A stretch of DNA of 64,000 bases from an uncultured Saprospiraceae bacterium (GCA_937959275.1 CALGLU010000018.1:124001-188000), one strand, 5' to 3'; counted from the stretch's first letter, positions 28,209 through 38,027 are shown. Numbers and translations: made by a program. The notes: generated by a model from the letters alone, not told the origin.

Positions 28209-30326
28209 ATGATTCACAAAGTAATTAAGGCTGCTTTAATTTCGGCATTGATTTGTATTCAATGCTTGTCGGCAAGCGCATTGGACACGATTAAAGTTAG
28301 CAATTCAAAACAGGCAGTAACTTTATTTGGTTCAGGTGAGTTTTATATGGATGAGACTCGAAAACTAAGCTTAAGCTCCATCCAGCAAGTAGAATTTTCC
28401 TCTGAACAGCAATTTATAAAACCGCCTCGACCTGTTCATTTGAATTATGTCTATTGGCACAAATATAGTGTGCAAAATGAAAGTGACTCACTCTACTCTA
28501 CGATTTTCAGTACTGGACATTTTAGCAATCAAACCCTTTATATCTTTCATGGTGATAAACTTATAAAAGAGACGCATTTTGGCACAAAAATTAAGAAAAC
28601 TGAATGGCCAGTTCAACTTTCACAAAGAGCTGTTGATCTAACCATTCCTCCCAAAACAACTTATACTCTAGTACTAAAAAAAGTATGGCCAAGGAACAGC
28701 ACAACTATTCATGAAGCAACATTTTCAGATCCTGAGCATTTCAATCTAAGGATCAAAAATTTCTTCTATTCTATCAAAGGACACTACTATTTCAGAATTT
28801 TCTTTATCGGTATTCTTGGCTTTCTATTCCTATTTACACTCTTTCAATACATACAGCACAAAGATTTAGCCTACATATACTACTCCGGATACTTATTGGT
28901 GATGACTATATATTTTATGGAGCGTCATGAATCTAATGCGTACTTCAATTTTATTTTTTCTCACCATAGTTGGTTGTTCAATTCGAATGGAGGTGGTGAG
29001 CCATCTTACTATGGCCAATTAAGTTTTATTTTCTATCTCCTATTTACGATTGAATTCCTAGATATTAAAAGTAAATACAAAAAATTAGGAGCCTACCTAT
29101 ATAGTGTTATTGGGATAATAGTTGTACTCTACGCCATTCATTTATGTTTTGTTATTTTTAATGTCACACCGTCTACAATATTCAATTACTATTACACCTA
29201 TAGAGCTTTACTTAACATCCCACTTATAGTAGCCCTCATCTGGATAGCTTTAAAAATCAGAACCAAATTAGCAGTCTTTTATGTGTTAGGGTCAGGTATT
29301 TTAACATTGACAATGATCATCCCACAATTCACCTATTTGATTGATAAAAATTTGGGGGGACCATTTTTTTCAGACAACATGACTTGGATGCAAATTGGCA
29401 TCTTGTTCGAGTGCTTCCTATTTTCTACAGGTCTAGGCTATAAGAGTAAGTTGGCATTTGAAGAAAGAGATCGCATACAACAAGAACTCATATTAAAATC
29501 AAACGAAAACAATGCGCTAACATTGAAATTCAATACTGAATTAGAAGCAGAAGTCAAAGAAAAAACTTCAGAATTAATTCTTAAAAAAGAACAGCTGTTA
29601 AAGACAGAATATGAGAAAGAGCTGATGGATTTAGAAGCACAATTATTTCGATCCAAAATGAATCCTCATTTCATATACAACTGCTTAAATTCCATAAAAT
29701 ATTTTTCTCTAAGTAAATCTTCAGAAGAGACTGCGCAATACATAACAGACTTTTCAAGTCTTATGCGCTTTATTTTAGAAAAATCAAAACAAGCACTTAT
29801 CCCTCTCAAGGAAGAAATAGAATTTATTAGAAAGTACCTCACAATAGAAAGTAGAAGATTCGATAGTAAGTTTATCTACGAAGTATACATTGACCCCAAA
29901 CTAGAACTAATTAGATTTCATATTCCACCAATGATACTTCAACCACTTATTGAAAATGCAATCGTACACGGTATTTTACCTAAATACGACTTTGGCAAAC
30001 TTGACATTCGATTCATCAAACAATCTCAACAAATAAAAATAGAAATTCAAGACAATGGGGTTGGACGACACAATGAAAGCTTACAACAGGACCATAAACA
30101 ATTTGATGAAAGAAAATCTCAATCCACAGATATAACTTCAGCTCGGCTAGCAAACATTTCGATGAACCAGTATATTGATATTGACCTAAAAATAACCGAC
30201 TTAAAAGATAATAATGGATCATCCGCAGGTACATTAGTTTCACTTCATTTACCTTTCATTGATCGACATTTCAATACGATTACACCTTCAAATACCGATC
30301 AAGAATCACACAAAATCCAGCCCTAA
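28209..30326 (+). CDS. Sensor histidine kinase, 7TM-DISM and LytS-type
   Basis: 705 residues from the ATG at 28209 (a TTG at 28188 also opens the frame). A signal-type helix is followed by a periplasmic beta domain of the 7TMR-DISM kind (about 30-165). Seven membrane helices span about 190-410 and a coiled coil about 420-480. The His_kinase domain carries the phospho-acceptor H487 in M-N-P-H-F-I-Y-N. An ATPase part has L-Q-P-L-I-E-N-A-I-V-H-G and D-N-G-V-G-R. By family this kinase senses a periplasmic ligand and phosphorylates a LytTR regulator, here the next gene, 93 bp downstream. The ligand is not known. Confidence 0.9.
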   Translation: MIHKVIKAALISALICIQCLSASALDTIKVSNSKQAVTLFGSGEFYMDETRKLSLSSIQQVEFSSEQQFIKPPRPVHLNYVYWHKYSVQNESDSLYSTIFSTGHFSNQTLYIFHGDKLIKETHFGTKIKKTEWPVQLSQRAVDLTIPPKTTYTLVLKKVWPRNSTTIHEATFSDPEHFNLRIKNFFYSIKGHYYFRIFFIGILGFLFLFTLFQYIQHKDLAYIYYSGYLLVMTIYFMERHESNAYFNFIFSHHSWLFNSNGGGEPSYYGQLSFIFYLLFTIEFLDIKSKYKKLGAYLYSVIGIIVVLYAIHLCFVIFNVTPSTIFNYYYTYRALLNIPLIVALIWIALKIRTKLAVFYVLGSGILTLTMIIPQFTYLIDKNLGGPFFSDNMTWMQIGILFECFLFSTGLGYKSKLAFEERDRIQQELILKSNENNALTLKFNTELEAEVKEKTSELILKKEQLLKTEYEKELMDLEAQLFRSKMNPHFIYNCLNSIKYFSLSKSSEETAQYITDFSSLMRFILEKSKQALIPLKEEIEFIRKYLTIESRRFDSKFIYEVYIDPKLELIRFHIPPMILQPLIENAIVHGILPKYDFGKLDIRFIKQSQQIKIEIQDNGVGRHNESLQQDHKQFDERKSQSTDITSARLANISMNQYIDIDLKITDLKDNNGSSAGTLVSLHLPFIDRHFNTITPSNTDQESHKIQP

Positions 30327-30419
30327 GATGTCTTAAGTATCAAGAAGCTAACTTTAGCAGAAAATAAAATTGAAATAAATCGTATATTCTGTTTAACTAA
30401 TCCAACTACAATCAAAAAC

Positions 30420-31178
30420 ATGCTGAAAGAATTGTCATGCGTCATTGTTGATGACGAAATTCATTGCACTGAAACACTGAAGTATGAATTAGAGAAACAT
30501 TGTCCTCAAGTACAGGTATTAGCCTCAACTAACAATCCTAATGAGGCAAAACAACTCATTCAGAACCTAAGACCCTCGATTGTATTCTTAGATATAGAAA
30601 TGCCTGGATTGAGTGGTTTTGAATTATTAAGTTCTTTTGATGAGACTCAGTTTTCAGTCGTATTTGTTACGGCCTATGATCAATATGCCTTACAAGCTTT
30701 CAAATTTGCAGCTGTAGATTATATTCTAAAACCTGTAGATGGTATTAAACTAGCACAAACTGTTACAAAACTGAACAAACAAAGCTATCCTGCGCTAAAT
30801 GATTCTCAGCTAAAGTTAATTTTAAATGGCCTGTATCAAAAGGAAGAGAAGCATTCTAAAATTGCACTGAACAATGGTAATAAAATTGAAATCGTAACAA
30901 TTAAAGACATCATACGATGCGAAGCTGATAGTAATTATTGCAAGATATTCTTAAATGATGATAGAGACCTCTATTTATCTAAGACACTAAAAGATGTTGA
31001 ACAGATGCTGTCCGATCATCATTTTTTAAGGGTACACAACAAACATTTAGTTAACGCTCTCCATGTTCAAAATTATTTAAAAGTTGATGGTGGCATTTTA
31101 ACCATGAGCGATGGCTGTGAAATTCAAGTGACTCGCTACAGTAAAAAAGAGGTTATTAATATGTTATTAACGAATTAG
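30420..31178 (+). CDS. LytTR-family response regulator
   Basis: 252 residues. The receiver domain has the acidic pair D11-D12, phospho-acceptor D58 in F-L-D-I-E-M-P-G, T in V-T-A-Y and K in L-K-P-V. The C-terminal LytTR DNA-binding domain (about 150-250) has R-C-E-A-D-S-N-Y and F-L-R-V-H-N-K-H-L-V-N. It is the partner of the upstream kinase by position. LytTR proteins bind pairs of short direct repeats; I could not pick out a convincing pair in this window. Confidence 0.9.
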   Translation: MLKELSCVIVDDEIHCTETLKYELEKHCPQVQVLASTNNPNEAKQLIQNLRPSIVFLDIEMPGLSGFELLSSFDETQFSVVFVTAYDQYALQAFKFAAVDYILKPVDGIKLAQTVTKLNKQSYPALNDSQLKLILNGLYQKEEKHSKIALNNGNKIEIVTIKDIIRCEADSNYCKIFLNDDRDLYLSKTLKDVEQMLSDHHFLRVHNKHLVNALHVQNYLKVDGGILTMSDGCEIQVTRYSKKEVINMLLTN

Positions 31179-31223
31179 AACTATTCAATCTTTATTTTAC
31201 AATTGATTCTATAGAATATAAAA

Positions 31224-31257
31224 AGGGCTGTACCAATTACGGTACAACCCTATTATT
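31224..31257. terminator. Terminator between convergent genes
   Basis: An 11-bp stem with one mismatch (AGGGCTGTACC / GGTACAACCCT, 31224-31234 and 31241-31251) followed by ATTATTTT. It separates the LytTR gene from the convergent M43 lipoprotein gene. Confidence 0.7.
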
Positions 31258-31271
31258 TTCAAGCAATCAAT

Positions 31272-33050
31272 TTAAAACTTCCGAGCACTTGTAGCCTTAG
31301 GCTCATCTTTACGTTCACCTTTAAATCTTGCTAAGCCATCCGTAACACAAAAGTCCAAATACGTATATGTCCCAAATCGACCATTCGAACTTGCGATCAA
31401 GCTTCCATTTTCATCCCTTATCCGTACCTTCCCATTCCCAAAATCACAACAGATACCATCACCATAGGCATCATCAACGTACATCGTATAGCATCCATCT
31501 GGTAGACAAAAATCCTTTGTAATGTTCTTGCCCGACTGACCATCAGCAAATGGACCTCCTATGGCAACTCGTTGTCCGTTTTCTTTAACCAATTCCCAAC
31601 TCGTCTCTGAACCATAATCATCTAATGTTAGTATAAAAGATATCTCATTTTTAGTACAGCTACTGCTGCCACCACCTGAACCGTTTGTCGTGAATGTCTT
31701 GACTGTACTAAACCCAGTCCATCCATCAGCACATCGCACTCTTATCTGGTATTGATAAACAGTACCTGCGGCTAAACCCGTAACCGTATACACAGAAGGA
31801 CTCAATGTCTTAGCCGTCCAAGAACTCGTCCCTTGTTTCTTATATCGAATCCTGTAATTGATCGCATTTGGCACATCAGGCCAGTTCAGCTTCACCCTCG
31901 TTTGAGAAAGCACTTGAGCTGTACTTGTTGTAACTTTTGAACATTGGTCTTGTGAACCTCCCGTATCTCCGTCACCAGTATCTCCTCCACCTGTATCTCC
32001 GCCGCCAGTATCTCCGCCGCCAGTATTGCCACCGCCTTCATCACAAACTGATCCGGCTTTATTCACCAAATTGCTCAAAGAGCTCGTAATGTAAGCTGTC
32101 ATCCGAGATGCTTGTCCTGCACTAAACATGTACATACAAACATCATTCACATAGTCCATATAATTCATATGCATGTCATTTGAGCTACATGACTTAACAC
32201 CCAGATTTGGACAACCCGATCTGTCAGAGGCTTGGTTAGGCGTATCGGAGACACCATCGTCAACGTTACAACCATTCCCCCAAATATGATCTAACAACAG
32301 ATAATGGCCAACCTCATGAGTTGTCGTCCTACCTAAATTATAAGGTGCCTCAGGCCTGACATTGCCACATCCACTACCAAGTCCAAATGTAGAAGCATCG
32401 ATTAATACACCATCACCATTTCCTGATCCTCCAAGCGGAGCTTCTCCAAGAAATCCAAGATTTGGACGAACAAAAATATTGAGGTATCCACTCCAAGCAT
32501 TTGCTTGATCTCCATTAACTCTATTGACTGTGATAGCGCTCTGGCCATTTGACAGACCAAAGCCTGAGGGATGATTCTTTGTCGCGACACAAAACTTTAC
32601 ACAGGCTTCTCCATTACTAATACCTGGAAAATAAGATGCTGCTTGCGATCTCCATTTATTGATATCTGCATTCGTACCAGAGATATCTTTATTCAATACA
32701 TCAATTTGAGATTCGACAAGTTGTGCCAAGCAAGCTGCATTTGTACCAGTGACATTTTGAAAATGGACTGCTACAGGAATAATAATTGGATCTGAGCAAT
32801 TTCTTACAACAGCCTTAGACAATTCGATTTCAAGCTTTTCAAATTTTTCTTCGTGTGCCCTTTTATAGTTAGGATCCTGCAATAATTTGTCCATATGTTC
32901 TTCATGGCCACATGATCGTTTAAGATCAATAAATTCTTCACTTTGCTCTTCAGCAAAGTGGTCAGACTCACCAGTTAGATTATCTTCATTACAGGCAGTC
33001 AATAAGAGTGAAAGCAAGATGAAACCAAATAAAAAATGTTTGTAATTCAT
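31272..33050 (-). CDS. M43-type zinc metalloprotease lipoprotein with fibronectin type III domain
   Basis: 592 residues. A lipoprotein signal peptide ends at the lipobox L-L-L-T-A-C. The M43 domain (about 75-335) has ligands H245, H249 and H255 (HEVGHYLLLDH) and Met-turn N-Y-M-D-Y. A Gly/Asp/Thr linker of repeated G-G-G-D-T units covers about 339-365. A fibronectin type III domain (about 368-455) and a Cys-rich C-terminal beta domain (about 465-575; Y-G-D-G-I-C-C) follow. Unlike the other M43 proteins here it is predicted to be membrane-anchored and lacks the shared C-terminal GC module. Divergent from the kinase at 33270. Confidence 0.9.
   Translation of the reverse strand: MNYKHFLFGFILLSLLLTACNEDNLTGESDHFAEEQSEEFIDLKRSCGHEEHMDKLLQDPNYKRAHEEKFEKLEIELSKAVVRNCSDPIIIPVAVHFQNVTGTNAACLAQLVESQIDVLNKDISGTNADINKWRSQAASYFPGISNGEACVKFCVATKNHPSGFGLSNGQSAITVNRVNGDQANAWSGYLNIFVRPNLGFLGEAPLGGSGNGDGVLIDASTFGLGSGCGNVRPEAPYNLGRTTTHEVGHYLLLDHIWGNGCNVDDGVSDTPNQASDRSGCPNLGVKSCSSNDMHMNYMDYVNDVCMYMFSAGQASRMTAYITSSLSNLVNKAGSVCDEGGGNTGGGDTGGGDTGGGDTGDGDTGGSQDQCSKVTTSTAQVLSQTRVKLNWPDVPNAINYRIRYKKQGTSSWTAKTLSPSVYTVTGLAAGTVYQYQIRVRCADGWTGFSTVKTFTTNGSGGGSSSCTKNEISFILTLDDYGSETSWELVKENGQRVAIGGPFADGQSGKNITKDFCLPDGCYTMYVDDAYGDGICCDFGNGKVRIRDENGSLIASSNGRFGTYTYLDFCVTDGLARFKGERKDEPKATSARKF
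31957..32036 (-). repeat. 15-bp tandem repeat encoding a G-G-G-D-T linker
   Basis: About five imperfect copies of a 15-bp unit (on the plus strand, GTATCTCC plus seven bases) encode the flexible linker between the protease and fibronectin domains of the lipoprotein. The unit is a multiple of three, so copy-number change would alter linker length without shifting the frame. Confidence 0.75.
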
Positions 33051-33269
33051 AATTAAATATTTAGAGATTTTAAGAAGTAGGAGTGATTGTAAAAGCTTTG
33101 ATAAGCATATGTCACTTCTGAATACAATTGTAATGTATACTGCTTATGAATATCTCTAAGCCCAGTTTATAGGAAGCTAATTCAGTTTTATACTTTTTGA
33201 TGGTTTTATTATACAAGCACATCGCAGGATATCCTCAAAGCCAGTACATTTGTCATTCAATCAATACCC

Positions 33270-34292
33270 ATGAGCATATTACAGAAAATTGTAATTGACA
33301 AGTCCTATTGGTGGTTCAGGCACTTGTTATTTTGGTTAATTATTTATTTAGATGTCTTTACTTATATCTATGACTATACTCCAGATATAAAGGAAGAATT
33401 AATGAGTGACCTCTGCAACCTAGGACTTGATCTAGCCTTAGTCTATTTTAATATCTATTATCTCCTACCTAAATTTGCCTTAAGGGACAAGATCATACAG
33501 TATGCAACCTATACCTTTTTCACATTACTCATCGTCTGCAGCAGTAATGTTTATATGGATAGCCTCCTCTACGAACCTGATGAAGAATATATGTTTGGTT
33601 GGAGTATGTATTATACAGGACTGTTCACCTTGAGCGTATTAGCACCTGCCGTTGCCATAAAAATTGCTAAGCACTTTTACAACGAAAGTAATAAAACCAG
33701 TGAGCTTGAAAAAAGCAATTTGAAATCTGAACTGAACTATTTGAAAAAACAAATCAACCCACATTTCTTATTCAATTCTCTGAATAATATTTACATCATG
33801 TCTAAAGAAAAATCGGATAAGACGCCAGAGACAATCTTGCAAATTTCTGATCTCATGAGATATCAAACATATGAGGCAGCCAAAGAAAAAGTCCGGCTCT
33901 CTAAAGAAATCGAATTTTTAGATAATTATTTAAAGCTAGAACAAATCAGAAGAGACAATCTCCATATCAAATCAAGTGTAGCTGGCAACGTTGACACTAT
34001 ATTGATAGAGCCACTTATATTTTTACCTTTTGTAGAAAATGCCTGCAAATACAGTGCAAAGACAGATGGGTCACAAGAAGAAATACATATCAATTGGTCG
34101 AGAAATGAAACAACGCTCAACTTTAATATTGATAATGAAAAAGGCTATATTCCAGCTCAAAGCGAACATTCTGGATTTGGCTTAGAAAATGTGAAAAAGA
34201 GACTAGAATTGCTTTACCCTAACAAATACACACTTAACATCGATGAGAATGATAAGTTATATTCAGTAGACTTAAGAATAGAAATCCAATGA
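33270..34292 (+). CDS. LytS-type sensor histidine kinase
   Basis: 340 residues. Four predicted membrane helices (about 15-140) have no obvious periplasmic sensor domain. A His_kinase domain follows, with H165 in I-N-P-H-F-L-F-N and the ATPase part with L-P-F-V-E-N-A-C-K-Y and G-F-G-L-E-N-V-K-K-R-L. The stop overlaps the start of the next gene (ATGA, 34289-34292), so kinase and regulator are translationally coupled. A TACTTTTTG box at 33191-33199 could be its promoter. Confidence 0.9.
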   Translation: MSILQKIVIDKSYWWFRHLLFWLIIYLDVFTYIYDYTPDIKEELMSDLCNLGLDLALVYFNIYYLLPKFALRDKIIQYATYTFFTLLIVCSSNVYMDSLLYEPDEEYMFGWSMYYTGLFTLSVLAPAVAIKIAKHFYNESNKTSELEKSNLKSELNYLKKQINPHFLFNSLNNIYIMSKEKSDKTPETILQISDLMRYQTYEAAKEKVRLSKEIEFLDNYLKLEQIRRDNLHIKSSVAGNVDTILIEPLIFLPFVENACKYSAKTDGSQEEIHINWSRNETTLNFNIDNEKGYIPAQSEHSGFGLENVKKRLELLYPNKYTLNIDENDKLYSVDLRIEIQ

Positions 34293-35011
34293 TATATACG
34301 TGCTTGATTGTAGATGACGAACCATTAGCTCGAAAAGGCATACAGTTACATGTGGCTGAGATTCCAGATCTAAAACTAGTTGGCGAATTCGGAAACGCTC
34401 TGAAAGCAGGAGACTTTTTAGAATCGAACCCCGTAGACATCATGTTTTTGGATATACAAATGCCCGGCGTCACAGGGATCGAATTTATTAAAAAATTAAA
34501 CGATCCACCAGCAATTATTTTAACAACTGCCTATACAGAATATGCTGTTGAAGCCTTCGAACTAGACGTTATTGATTATGTCTTAAAACCAATCAAATTT
34601 GAGCGATTTGAGAGAGCGGTGAAAAAAGCACAAGAATATGTGAAATTAAGAAATACAGATGCTACAGAATTTGAAGATTTTACAGAGGAGTATGTCTACA
34701 TAAAAGCCGATCGTAAATACGTAAGATTATATTATAAAGACATCCAGTTCATCCAAGGCATGAAAGATTATGTCATGATTCATACCCCTGAAAAAAAATA
34801 TATGACAGCGATGAATGTCAAGACAATTTTAAGCCAATTACCAGCTCAATTATTCTCTAGGGTCAGTAAGTCCTATATCGTGAATATCGACAAGATAGAG
34901 TCAGTTGATACAGATATGATTTACATTCAAAATCACGATATCCCGCTCGGAAACACCTATAAAGAAGAATTCCTAAAAACGCATATTAAAGACAGATTGC
35001 TGAAGCGATAA
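34289..35011 (+). CDS. LytTR-family response regulator
   Basis: 240 residues. The receiver has D9-D10, phospho-acceptor D55 in F-L-D-I-Q-M-P-G, T in L-T-T-A-Y and K in L-K-P-I. The LytTR domain (about 135-238) has Y-I-K-A-D-R-K-Y-V-R and F-S-R-V-S-K-S-Y-I-V-N. It overlaps the upstream kinase by 4 bp, so the two form one operon and presumably one signalling pair. Confidence 0.92.
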   Translation: MIYTCLIVDDEPLARKGIQLHVAEIPDLKLVGEFGNALKAGDFLESNPVDIMFLDIQMPGVTGIEFIKKLNDPPAIILTTAYTEYAVEAFELDVIDYVLKPIKFERFERAVKKAQEYVKLRNTDATEFEDFTEEYVYIKADRKYVRLYYKDIQFIQGMKDYVMIHTPEKKYMTAMNVKTILSQLPAQLFSRVSKSYIVNIDKIESVDTDMIYIQNHDIPLGNTYKEEFLKTHIKDRLLKR

Positions 35012-35156
35012 GCTAACCCTCTTAACAGAATTTTATAACATTCTCGTCATTCAATACACAACTAATTTAGTGTTAAGACTATACATTTGAATCGTTTTAA
35101 TACTATTGTACTCAAACGTTCTCTTATATTGCAATTCAAGATTAACATATATTATC

Positions 35157-36572
35157 ATGAAAACATGTCAAATCATACTTATTAGTCTTCTGATAACAGC
35201 ATCAATGTATGCTCAGGAAGAACAACCAATAAAGTCTCCAACGGGCGCTACAATTGGCTACCAGGATAAGAAAAAAGCTGAAGTTGAAGTTGCACCTCCC
35301 AAAACTCATAGTTTTAATTATGTGCAAGCAGTGCAAGACGGTGCAGCTGCGGTTGAAGGAAAGGTCATAGACTGGCGTAGGGATTTTCATGAATTCCCTG
35401 AATTATCTAATCGAGAGTTTAAAACAGCCGATAAAATTGCGTTGAAACTCAGAGGTATGGGCTTAAAAGTCGATCAAGGGATGGCCAAAACTGGCGTCAT
35501 TGGCATTTTAGATACAGGCAAAGAAGGGCCAACTGTCGGACTCCGAGCAGATACTGATGCACTGCCTGTGACAGAACGTAATGAGCTACCTTTCAGATCC
35601 AGAGAGACTTCTACTTACTTAGGGAATGAAGTTGGTGTGATGCATGCCTGTGGACACGATACCCATGTTGCTATGCTTTTGGGAGCTGCTGAAGTCCTCA
35701 CTGGCATGAAAGATCAATTAAAAGGTAAAATCATATTCGTATTTCAGCCGGCAGAAGAAGGCCCTCCTCCTGGAGAAGAAGGTGGAGCTGCGTTGATGGT
35801 GAAAGAAGGTATAATTGAGAAATATGGTATCGAAGTCATGTTTGGGCAGCATATCAGTTCTGGCCTAGATGCAGGTAAAATCATGTATAAAGCAGGTGGC
35901 ATCATGGCAGCAGCAGATCGATTTACGATTAAAGTAAAGGGCAAGCAAACGCATGGAGCTAGGCCTTGGGGTGGTGTTGATCCTATCACGACTGCTGCGC
36001 AAATCATCATCGGATTGCAGACGATAGTGAGCAGACAAACTGAGTTAACAAAAGAAGCTGCAGTGATTAGCGTAGGTAAATTCACTGCAGGCGTTAGAAA
36101 TAATATCATTCCAGAAGAAGCAGAATTAGTCGGTACGATTCGAACACTCGATATTGGCATGAGGGATTTGATACACGAGAAAATAAAAACAACTGCTGAG
36201 CATATTGCACTCAGTCAGGGCGCGACTGCAGAAGTTGAAATTACTGGATATGCACCAGTTACGTTTAATAATTTGGACTTAACAAGGCAGATGATCCCAT
36301 CACTGTATTCGGTACTCGGAGAAAACAATGTCATTATCACTCCAGCGGTGACTGGCGCTGAGGACTTTTCTTTCTTTGCAGAAAAGGTGCCTTCACTGTA
36401 TTATTTCGTAGGTGGGAAGCCTCTGAACGTATCGGCTAATGAAGCATTTCCACATCATACACCTGACTTTTTCATTGATGAATCAGGCATGATAACGGGA
36501 GTAAAAGCGATATCACAATTAGCCGTTGACTACTTATTGAATGGAGAATCAGCATCGATTGGAGGACAATAA
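35157..36572 (+). CDS. Exported M20-family amidohydrolase/peptidase
   Basis: 471 residues from the ATG at 35157 (a TTG at 35106 also opens the frame but would bury the signal peptide). The signal peptide is about 1-20. The metal-binding motif H-A-C-G-H-D-T-H places C165, H167 and H170 as in the IAA-amino-acid hydrolase/aminoacylase (M20D) group. P-A-E-E-G and the late H-H-T-P-D-F complete the site, and a dimerisation domain lies around 240-350. It hydrolyses an N-acyl or peptide bond; the substrate cannot be read from the sequence. The following SDR gene overlaps its 3' end by 32 bp. Confidence 0.88.
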   Translation: MKTCQIILISLLITASMYAQEEQPIKSPTGATIGYQDKKKAEVEVAPPKTHSFNYVQAVQDGAAAVEGKVIDWRRDFHEFPELSNREFKTADKIALKLRGMGLKVDQGMAKTGVIGILDTGKEGPTVGLRADTDALPVTERNELPFRSRETSTYLGNEVGVMHACGHDTHVAMLLGAAEVLTGMKDQLKGKIIFVFQPAEEGPPPGEEGGAALMVKEGIIEKYGIEVMFGQHISSGLDAGKIMYKAGGIMAAADRFTIKVKGKQTHGARPWGGVDPITTAAQIIIGLQTIVSRQTELTKEAAVISVGKFTAGVRNNIIPEEAELVGTIRTLDIGMRDLIHEKIKTTAEHIALSQGATAEVEITGYAPVTFNNLDLTRQMIPSLYSVLGENNVIITPAVTGAEDFSFFAEKVPSLYYFVGGKPLNVSANEAFPHHTPDFFIDESGMITGVKAISQLAVDYLLNGESASIGGQ

Positions 36573-37341
36573 TGGTTCGGTCATAAGAGACTTTAAAGAT
36601 CAGGTCATACTTGTGACTGGTGGATCTCGAGGTATAGGTAAGGCAATAACTAAGGCCTTTGCTGCGCTAGGAGCATCTTGTGTCATCAATTACAGAAGTG
36701 ATAAAACAGCAGCGGCAGAGCTAATAGAAGAATTAGATTCTGATCGACACACAAGTCTACAGGCCAACATCGCAAATCCATCTCAAGCCGAAAAACTCAT
36801 ACAAGATGTCCTTGCACGATACGGCCAGATAGATGTGCTCATCAACAATGCTGGTATGGGTTCGCACCACCCCATCGACGAGATGAACTATGCGGACTGG
36901 CAGAGACATTGGCAATCTATTTTGAATTTAAATCTCACTGCAGGATCGAATTTGAGTTATCTAGTCAGTCAAGACATGATAAAACGGAAAAAAGGAAGAA
37001 TCATAAATGTGACATCCAGAGGTGCATTTCGAGGTGAACCTCTCCAGCCGGCTTATGGGGCGAGTAAGGCTGCTATGAATTCGCTGACTCAATCGCTAGC
37101 TTATTCTTTGGCACCATATCAAATCTTTGTCGGTGCTGTTGCCCCAGGCTTTGTCGAAACAGACATGGCTAAAGAGAGGCTTGAAGGGCCGAGGGGTGAT
37201 GGTATTCGGAGTCAGTCTCCGATGAATCGTGTTGCTAAACCTGAAGAAGTTGCGCAGGCTGTGATACTTATGGCATCAAGTCCAATATGGATGACAGGAG
37301 GTATTTTTGATGTCAATGGAGCCTCCTATTTTAGGACCTAA
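36541..37341 (+). CDS. SDR-family oxidoreductase
   Basis: 266 residues with the classical short-chain dehydrogenase layout: T-G-G-S-R-G-I-G nucleotide-binding loop (about 26-33), N-N-A-G, a catalytic Ser in N-V-T-S and Y172-x-x-x-K176 (Y-G-A-S-K), then V-A-P-G-F-V-E-T. It resembles 3-oxoacyl-ACP-reductase-like SDRs, but the substrate is unknown. The ATG at 36541 lies inside the 3' end of the amidohydrolase gene in another frame, suggesting coupled translation. Confidence 0.88.
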   Translation: MENQHRLEDNNGSVIRDFKDQVILVTGGSRGIGKAITKAFAALGASCVINYRSDKTAAAELIEELDSDRHTSLQANIANPSQAEKLIQDVLARYGQIDVLINNAGMGSHHPIDEMNYADWQRHWQSILNLNLTAGSNLSYLVSQDMIKRKKGRIINVTSRGAFRGEPLQPAYGASKAAMNSLTQSLAYSLAPYQIFVGAVAPGFVETDMAKERLEGPRGDGIRSQSPMNRVAKPEEVAQAVILMASSPIWMTGGIFDVNGASYFRT

Positions 37342-37346
37342 TCCCC

Positions 37347-37865
37347 CTACTTTTTCGATACTAGTTTTTTGTAGTCTGAGATCTCTCCGCCTGGAAACGC
37401 TTCACTGTCTAAAATCTCAATACGACTTCTGAATTCAAGTTTGTCCAACTTAAAGCCGTTAGATGTGCCCTTAGGCAATATGTTTATTTGAACAGCAATT
37501 CGGCCTCGCTCGTCATACCAGGTATAATCATAGCCATCATCTCCAGAGGGCTCACCGCCATTTTCTTCATAATAATCAACATACTCCCATGCTTTTCTTT
37601 TTTCTGAGATGGCATGAGTGTAAGTCTTTATCATCACATTAAGATCAGAACTATTGACTTCACTGTTATCGGCAAACTGCTGATAAACAACCTTGTCTCG
37701 ATTTGTTTTTATCGTTTTAATAATCAAATCAGCATATTCTTTTGCAGTTGTTGTATGCTCAAACGCCAAATCTTTGATTTTGGGAGCATTCGTGCCTGTA
37801 TTTCCTCCACACGAGATGACGAAAAGTGATAGTATAAAGAAGTAAAAAGCTTGTCTAATGTTCAT
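37347..37865 (-). CDS. Small hypothetical lipoprotein
   Basis: 172 residues from the ATG at 37865 (a TTG at 37886 also opens the frame). A lipoprotein signal peptide ends at F-V-I-S-C-G-G. The rest is a soluble mixed alpha/beta domain without a motif I recognise, with an acidic Tyr-rich stretch (D-D-G-Y-D-Y-T-W-Y). It is convergent with the SDR gene, 5 bp between the stops. Function unknown. Confidence 0.75.
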   Translation of the reverse strand: MNIRQAFYFFILSLFVISCGGNTGTNAPKIKDLAFEHTTTAKEYADLIIKTIKTNRDKVVYQQFADNSEVNSSDLNVMIKTYTHAISEKRKAWEYVDYYEENGGEPSGDDGYDYTWYDERGRIAVQINILPKGTSNGFKLDKLEFRSRIEILDSEAFPGGEISDYKKLVSKK

Positions 37866-37999
37866 ATGTTTTATTAAAGGCGGCAAAGATGCATACTTTT
37901 ATAAACCTTGCCAAGATTAAACCAGTATTATTATATATAATGATTAAGATCTGTCTTGCAGTTCATGTCCACCTTATTCTAACAATTCATTAACGAAAA

Positions 38000-38027
38000 A
38001 TAGCAGAGATTTTGCAATCCCTGCTAT
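38000..38027 (-). terminator. Rho-independent terminator of the second giant gene
   Basis: A 12-bp stem with one mismatch (ATAGCAGAGATT / AATCCCTGCTAT) and a TTGC loop. On the minus strand it is followed by a run of T (AAAAA at 37996-38000 on the plus strand). It lies about 45 bp past the stop of the minus-strand gene. Confidence 0.75.

Noticed and set aside
33123-33132. TACAATTGTA palindrome as LytTR operator
   Set aside because: LytTR proteins bind direct repeats, not a short palindrome, and a 10-bp AT-rich palindrome is expected by chance.
35744-36160. 138-codon minus-strand open frame
   Set aside because: Antisense shadow of the M20 amidohydrolase, whose metal-site motifs read clearly on the plus strand.
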